In this document: positions 5,013 through 8,329 of the stretch, in pieces
Layout of the letters: each line of letters opens with the position of its first letter
Numbering within the stretch: the first letter of the stretch is position 1
From: DATDTB01 sp035291025
GTDB taxonomy: Archaea > Iainarchaeota > Iainarchaeia > JAFGOX01 > DATDTB01
Direction of reading: 5' to 3'
Length of the DNA: 8,329 bases
Assembly (NCBI GenBank): GCA_035291025.1
Contig: DATDTB010000030.1
Coordinates: 1-8,329 of the forward strand
Made by a program: the position numbers and the translations under genes
The notes under the pieces: model-generated
Databases searched by the model: none
Seen by the model: the letters and a program-made list of their open reading frames with translations, nothing else
Told to the model about the DNA's origin: nothing

Positions 5013-6788
5013 CTACTTAACCGTGCACGATTTGGCCAAGTTGCGAGGCTTGTCTGGATCGCGCCCCAGTTCCAGCGTCAAATAATAAGAAAGCAATTGA
5101 ATGGGCAGAATTTCCACTAGGGGGTAAAAGATTTCCTCCACTTTAGGGATTTTGAACCACTCGTCGAATATTTCGTTGGGCTCGTCGCTCAAGCCGATAA
5201 TGCGCGCACCGCGCGCCTTAGCTTCCATGGCGTTGCTTATTATTTCGTTGTAAGTGTAGTCCTTGGGCGCCAAAACTATAACCGGAGTGCCTTTTTCTAT
5301 CAAGGCAAGAGTCCCGTGCTTCAACTCACCGCCGGGCATTCCCTCGGCGTGAATGTAGCTCAGTTCCTTTATCTTGAGCGCGCCCTCGGTCGCGACAGCA
5401 AAGTTAATCCCGCGACCAATTAGGTAAATGTGCTGCTTGTCCTTGAGTTCCTTCGCGAGCGCCTTCGCAAGCGCCACGTTTTCCGAAAGCGTTTTCTCGG
5501 ACAAGTCCGCGACTTCCTTGAGCTTTCCAACAATGTAGTCGTACTTGTTCTGCATGGAGTAAGCGAGCATATAAAACGCGGCGACCTGGTTCACGAACGC
5601 CTTAGTCGAAGCGACCGCGATTTCCGGGCCGGCGTTGATGTAAAACGTCTTCTCGCTCTCCCTTGCAAGGCTGGAGCCTACGACGTTGACGATGGAGTAA
5701 ATCTTGGCGCCGTTAGCCTTGACGCGCTTGAGGGGCTGCAAGAGGTCCATGGTTTCCCCGCTCTGCGACACGCCTAAAACTAGTGATTCCTTCCCAATGG
5801 AGTCCGAGAAGTACCCGAACTCCGACGCCAGAGTCACTTCGCAGAACTTCCCGCCAACCTTGCTCAAGACGTACCTGCCAATCAGGGAGGCGTGCCTCGC
5901 CGTGCCGCACGCGATTATCATGGCGCGCTGCGCCCTCAAGATGTCCAGCGCGATTGAGTGAACGTGCGCCTCGTCCTGCCTTAGGGCGCGCCGGAGCGCT
6001 TCCGGTTCTTCGAGTATTTCCTTCAAGTAATAATGTTCGTGGGATCCCTTGGACGCGGCCTCGTAGCCCATTTCAAGCTTTTGCGGCTTTTTCGCGATTT
6101 TCTGCATTGTCTTCAAGTCGTAAAACTCGGCGCCGTCCCTTGTCAGCAACGCGCCCTCGAAGTCGTCCAGGAATACGACGCTTTCGGCTTTTCCAACAAG
6201 CGGAATGGGGTCTGACGCGGCAAAAGTTTCACCCGCCGCGAGGCCTATGACGATTGGGCTGTCCTTTCTTGCAACGGCTATCTTGCCGGGCGAGTCCGCT
6301 GAAATTGCCAACACGGCGTATTCGCCTTGAATTCTCTGCGAGGCCTTGAAAACCGCTTCCTCCAAGGCAAGCCTGCGTGAAATGCCTTCCTCCACGAGGT
6401 GCGCGAACACTTCCGAGTCGCACTGCGTCTTGAACTTGTGGCCCTTCCCTTCGAGCTCCCTTCTCAGCTCCTGGAAGTTTTCAATGATGCCGTTGTGCAC
6501 TATTGCGACGCTTCCCGTGCAGTCCGTGTGCGGGTGCGCGTTCTCGTCAGTCACGCCTCCGTGCGTCGCCCACCGCGTGTGCGCCACGCCCGTCTTCCCG
6601 GGAAGCCTTGAAAGCGAGTACTTTTTTTCAACGTCGCCAATCCTTCCAGCGCCCTTGCTGACGTGCAAGCCCGAGCCGACGGTCGCGACTCCGGCGGAGT
6701 CGTAGCCCCTGTACTCCAGCTTCCTCAAGCCCTCCAGGACAACGGGGGCTGCATTCCTTGCGCCAACGTATCCGACAATGCCGCACAT
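5013..6788 (-). CDS. glmS: Glutamine--fructose-6-phosphate aminotransferase (isomerizing)
   Basis: A complete 591-residue GlmS, which makes glucosamine-6-phosphate from fructose-6-phosphate and glutamine, the entry to UDP-GlcNAc. The N-terminal glutaminase domain (about 2-235) starts MCGIVGYVG with nucleophile Cys2, and shows LEYRGYDSAG (24-33), HTRWATHG (70-77), HNGIIEN (98-104) and CDSE (123-126). The linker has EHYYLKEILEEP (251-262). Two SIS sugar-isomerase domains follow: ACGTARHA (293-300) and SQSGET (341-346) in the first, then HAEGMPGGELKHG (480-492) in the second. The C-terminal PRNLAKSCTVK (581-591) holds Lys586, equivalent to the fructose-6-phosphate Schiff-base lysine; bacterial enzymes usually end SVTVE, so Cys588 and Lys591 are variations. 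The length is slightly below the 609 of E. coli. It is the first gene of the minus-strand cluster, with a TATA box at a near-leaderless distance. Confidence 0.97.
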   Translation of the reverse strand: MCGIVGYVGARNAAPVVLEGLRKLEYRGYDSAGVATVGSGLHVSKGAGRIGDVEKKYSLSRLPGKTGVAHTRWATHGGVTDENAHPHTDCTGSVAIVHNGIIENFQELRRELEGKGHKFKTQCDSEVFAHLVEEGISRRLALEEAVFKASQRIQGEYAVLAISADSPGKIAVARKDSPIVIGLAAGETFAASDPIPLVGKAESVVFLDDFEGALLTRDGAEFYDLKTMQKIAKKPQKLEMGYEAASKGSHEHYYLKEILEEPEALRRALRQDEAHVHSIALDILRAQRAMIIACGTARHASLIGRYVLSKVGGKFCEVTLASEFGYFSDSIGKESLVLGVSQSGETMDLLQPLKRVKANGAKIYSIVNVVGSSLARESEKTFYINAGPEIAVASTKAFVNQVAAFYMLAYSMQNKYDYIVGKLKEVADLSEKTLSENVALAKALAKELKDKQHIYLIGRGINFAVATEGALKIKELSYIHAEGMPGGELKHGTLALIEKGTPVIVLAPKDYTYNEIISNAMEAKARGARIIGLSDEPNEIFDEWFKIPKVEEIFYPLVEILPIQLLSYYLTLELGRDPDKPRNLAKSCTVK

Positions 6789-6812
6789 AACCCACTCAAC
6801 TCGAAGGCAACG

Positions 6813-6822
6813 TTATTTAAAC
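6813..6822 (-). promoter_or_regulatory. glmS: TATA promoter of glmS
   Basis: On the minus strand this reads GTTTAAATAA, centred about 30 bases before the glmS ATG. Transcription should start a few bases ahead of ATG 6788, giving a near-leaderless message; no usable Shine-Dalgarno spacing is present. Confidence 0.6.
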
Positions 6823-6828
6823 CCATAC

Positions 6829-6847
6829 AACTGTTATCAAAGCAGTT
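6829..6847. promoter_or_regulatory. Candidate operator between divergent promoters
   Basis: AACTG and CAGTT form an inverted repeat with a 9-base spacer. Its centre (6838) is almost midway between the glmS TATA box and the TATA box of the divergent winged-helix gene. The arms are only 5 bases and could arise by chance; position is the main argument. Confidence 0.25.
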
Positions 6848-6857
6848 ACTTTCATAG

Positions 6858-6870
6858 TATTAAAATTTTA
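6858..6870 (+). promoter_or_regulatory. TATA promoter of the winged-helix/S-layer-like gene
   Basis: TATTAAAATTTTA is centred about 26 bases before the GTG at 6890. That spacing is what an archaeal leaderless start predicts, and it is the reason for preferring that GTG over the TTG or GTG a few codons upstream. Confidence 0.55.
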
Positions 6871-6889
6871 TTAATGGTTGGTGTTTTTC

Positions 6890-7849
6890 GTGACAAGGAA
6901 ACTATTGCTTGAGAGGGACGGGAAGGAAAGCCTTTGCAGGGAAATAGAAATGGTCGGCCACGAAGGGGTTGCGCCGTTGTCGCATTCGGTGACTTGGAAG
7001 GTGCTGTGCGAGATAGCCAGGCATCCAGCGTACCCCGCGGAACTGGCGGAGAAAATGAAGCTGCACGAGCAAAAGGTTTACTACCACATAAACAGGTTGC
7101 GGAAGGCAAGGCTCATAACCGTGGCGCGCGAGGAGTTCAAGAACGGCGCCGTGTGCAAGTACTTCACTCCAACTGCGCAGGCCTTCGGCGTCGAGCTCCC
7201 AGGAAAGGCGGCGGGGCTGGCGCCGCAGTTCGCGGGGGTCTTGGAGGGCTCGAAGGTGAGGGAGTTTTTCAGCGAGTTCGTTTCCTCGGGCGCCTTTGAC
7301 GGAACCATTGTCCCGGGCTCGCCCGTGGAACACGGGCCTTACCTGAAAACCGGCAGGGACGCGCACCACGCCATTCACTTGGCAATGTTTCTTGGCGGAA
7401 TGTGCGCTACTCCAAAGAACCACTTGACGGCGAGGCTTGACACTGAAGTCAAGGCCGAGAAGGGCGAAAAGGCGAACCTTGTTTTGCTGGGCGGGCCGGT
7501 TACGAACACTGTTTTCGCGGAATTCAATGACTCCCTCCCCGTAAAGTTCGAGTGGACGGAGTCGTGGGGCATTCGTTCCACGTTCTCGAAAAAACGCTAT
7601 GACGACTACTTCCAGGGCTTGATTGCCAAAATCAGCAATCCCTGGGACAAGTCAAGGAAGATAGTACTGGTTGCCGGAGTGCGCAACGAGGGCACGAGAG
7701 CGTGCATTATGGCTTTGACGCAAAAGCACGAGGACCTGCTTTCAAGGTATGAAAAGCACAAAGACTATTACGCGGTGGTGCAGGGCTTGGACTTGGACGG
7801 CGACGGGAAGGCGGACAACGTCAAGGTATTGGAAAGGCATTCAATTTAA
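6890..7849 (+). CDS. Winged-helix DNA-binding protein fused to an S-layer-like domain
   Basis: A 319-residue protein with an N-terminal ArsR-like winged helix (about 32-93; PAELAEKMKLHEQKVYYHIN is the helix-turn-helix, 49-68) and a C-terminal region (about 134-319) resembling archaeal S-layer proteins. Matching features are FDGTIVPGSPVEHGPY (136-151), VLLGGPVTNTVFAEFN (198-213), IVLVAGVRNEGTRACIMAL (258-276) and a terminal VVQGLDLDGDGKADNVKVLE, with a DxDxDG calcium-loop-like motif (301-306). There is no signal peptide or membrane helix, so it should be cytoplasmic. It may use an S-layer-derived fold as a sensor or oligomerisation module to regulate transcription. It is divergent from glmS with 101 bases between the start codons. 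The GTG start fits a leaderless transcript; in-frame TTG 6878 and GTG 6881 are alternatives. Domain calls are good; the regulated genes are unknown. Confidence 0.75.
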   Translation: MTRKLLLERDGKESLCREIEMVGHEGVAPLSHSVTWKVLCEIARHPAYPAELAEKMKLHEQKVYYHINRLRKARLITVAREEFKNGAVCKYFTPTAQAFGVELPGKAAGLAPQFAGVLEGSKVREFFSEFVSSGAFDGTIVPGSPVEHGPYLKTGRDAHHAIHLAMFLGGMCATPKNHLTARLDTEVKAEKGEKANLVLLGGPVTNTVFAEFNDSLPVKFEWTESWGIRSTFSKKRYDDYFQGLIAKISNPWDKSRKIVLVAGVRNEGTRACIMALTQKHEDLLSRYEKHKDYYAVVQGLDLDGDGKADNVKVLERHSI

Positions 7850-7851
7850 TT

Positions 7852-8133
7852 TCACAACTCAAAGCCAAGCCTTTCTCTAATTATTGCCTTAATCTCTTGG
7901 GCCATTCTGGGGTTCAGGGAAACTTGAAAGCCGTAATGGGTTTGTTTTCCCAAAATAAAACCCTCCCTCAGCAATCTCTTTGCAGCTTCGTTTGCCAGTT
8001 TTTGCCCGTGCTTTCCCAAGGACTCGGACTTGAACTGCCGCAAGACGTTTTCGTACGCAGTGTGACTCTCGCCCCACTTGCGTTTTCTTGCAAGCGAAAA
8101 CAAAACCTTGGCTGCAAGCAACTCGTTATCCAT
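7852..8133 (-). CDS. Small archaeal protein, probable winged-helix fold
   Basis: A 93-residue, soluble, basic protein of unknown function. Its pattern is that of a small winged helix: helix 1 (ELLAAKVLFSLARKRKW, 4-20), a conserved-looking GESHTAYENVLRQF (21-34), a helix LANEAAKRLLREGFI (46-60) and a wing with YGFQVSLNPRMAQEIKAII (67-85). From memory, similar short proteins with an AKxLxxxGF...YGxxVSLNP signature recur in archaeal genomes, but I know of no assigned role. The ATG is preceded by a TATA box at about 25 bases, indicating a leaderless message. It ends 2 bases from the convergent S-layer-like gene and is divergent from another winged-helix gene. DNA binding is an inference from fold alone. 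Confidence 0.65.
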   Translation of the reverse strand: MDNELLAAKVLFSLARKRKWGESHTAYENVLRQFKSESLGKHGQKLANEAAKRLLREGFILGKQTHYGFQVSLNPRMAQEIKAIIRERLGFEL

Positions 8134-8152
8134 TTGTTTACACGCAGGTAAA

Positions 8153-8162
8153 GTTTTATAAG
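8153..8162. promoter_or_regulatory. Shared TATA element between two divergent winged-helix genes
   Basis: GTTTTATAAG contains the palindromic core TTATAA. On the minus strand it is centred about 25 bases before ATG 8133; on the plus strand it is about 26 bases before 8184, just ahead of a Shine-Dalgarno sequence and GTG 8196. One element may therefore drive both genes. Confidence 0.5.
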
Positions 8163-8184
8163 CGCAATTGGGTCAGTATTGTAA

Positions 8185-8190
8185 AGGTGA
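8185..8190 (+). promoter_or_regulatory. Shine-Dalgarno site deciding the GTG start at 8196
   Basis: AGGTGA matches the archaeal 16S anti-Shine-Dalgarno without mismatch and ends 5 bases before GTG 8196. An in-frame GTG at 8187 lies inside the site itself, and is less likely unless the transcript is leaderless. Confidence 0.55.
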
Positions 8191-8195
8191 ATTGG

Positions 8196-8329
8196 GTGGA
8201 TAAATCGTTGCTGTTGCGGGTTGTCGGTGATACCAGTGAAAACCGCGTGATAGACTTCTTGATTGAAGGCAGTGGAATAGACTACACGAAGAAAGACATG
8301 GCTCGCGGCGCAGGCATTTCCCGCCCCAC
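8196..8329 (+). CDS. Winged-helix transcription factor, N-terminal fragment
   Basis: The first 44 codons of a gene that continues beyond the window. The segment KSLLLRVVGDTSENRVIDFL (3-22) followed by IDYTKKDMARGAGISRP (28-44) is the start of a common archaeal winged-helix domain: helix 1 with the GDTxxxRVIDFL pattern, then the helix-turn-helix in which KKDMARGAGISRP leads into the recognition helix. Such proteins are typically about 80-130 residues and are predicted transcription regulators. The start is GTG with a clear Shine-Dalgarno sequence, unlike the leaderless genes nearby. It is divergent from the 93-residue protein, with 62 bases between starts. Target genes cannot be inferred. Confidence 0.75.
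   Translation, partial: MDKSLLLRVVGDTSENRVIDFLIEGSGIDYTKKDMARGAGISRP

Noticed and set aside
6878..6889. Start of the winged-helix/S-layer gene at TTG 6878 or GTG 6881
   Set aside because: Both would lie only about 14-17 bases from the TATA box centre, ahead of the expected transcription start; GTG 6890 fits the leaderless distance. Not excluded if another promoter is used.
1..8329. CRISPR arrays, insertion sequences, attachment sites or phage genes
   Set aside because: No direct-repeat series, transposase-like frame or duplicated ends were seen; the only inverted repeats are short and promoter-associated.

Overview
This window looks like a compact archaeal chromosome segment. The evidence is A/T-rich box A (TATA) elements about 25-30 bases upstream of several start codons, largely leaderless first genes, a tRNA without an encoded CCA, an archaeal-type nucleotidyltransferase/left-handed beta-helix fusion, and a winged-helix protein fused to an archaeal S-layer-like domain. 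A DPANN-like lineage such as Diapherotrites or Woesearchaeota is my guess from the flavour of the proteins, at low confidence. There is no stretch over 300 bases without a gene, and the longest intergenic gap is about 120 bases.

Layout. Positions 2-304 hold the end of a cation/Ca2+ exchanger (CaCA family), followed by tRNA-Arg(GCG) at 351-425. On the minus strand lies a CorA-like transporter without the GMN motif (439-1455). It shares a promoter region with a divergent small membrane protein of the DUF4870/UPF0132 type (1518-1895). Next come four minus-strand genes, transcribed from high to low coordinates: glmS (5013-6788), a HAD-family hydrolase (4195-4893), a GlmU-like sugar-1-phosphate nucleotidyltransferase/acyltransferase (2875-4161) and a YvcK/GlmR-family protein (1902-2861). 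Divergent from glmS is a 319-residue protein joining a winged helix to an S-layer-like domain (6890-7849). It ends 2 bases from a convergent small winged-helix-like protein (7852-8133), which in turn is divergent from a second winged-helix protein cut by the window end (8196 onward).

How the genes may work together. GlmS makes glucosamine-6-phosphate and the GlmU-like enzyme should make UDP-GlcNAc or a related nucleotide sugar. The YvcK homologue belongs to the family whose Bacillus member (GlmR) binds UDP-GlcNAc and stimulates GlmS. Synthesis, activation and feedback control of amino-sugar nucleotides therefore appear to sit together, with a HAD enzyme of unknown role and no phosphoglucosamine mutase (GlmM) in view. 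This is the most interesting part of the window. The divergent S-layer-like regulator is a possible transcriptional partner, but that link rests on position alone.
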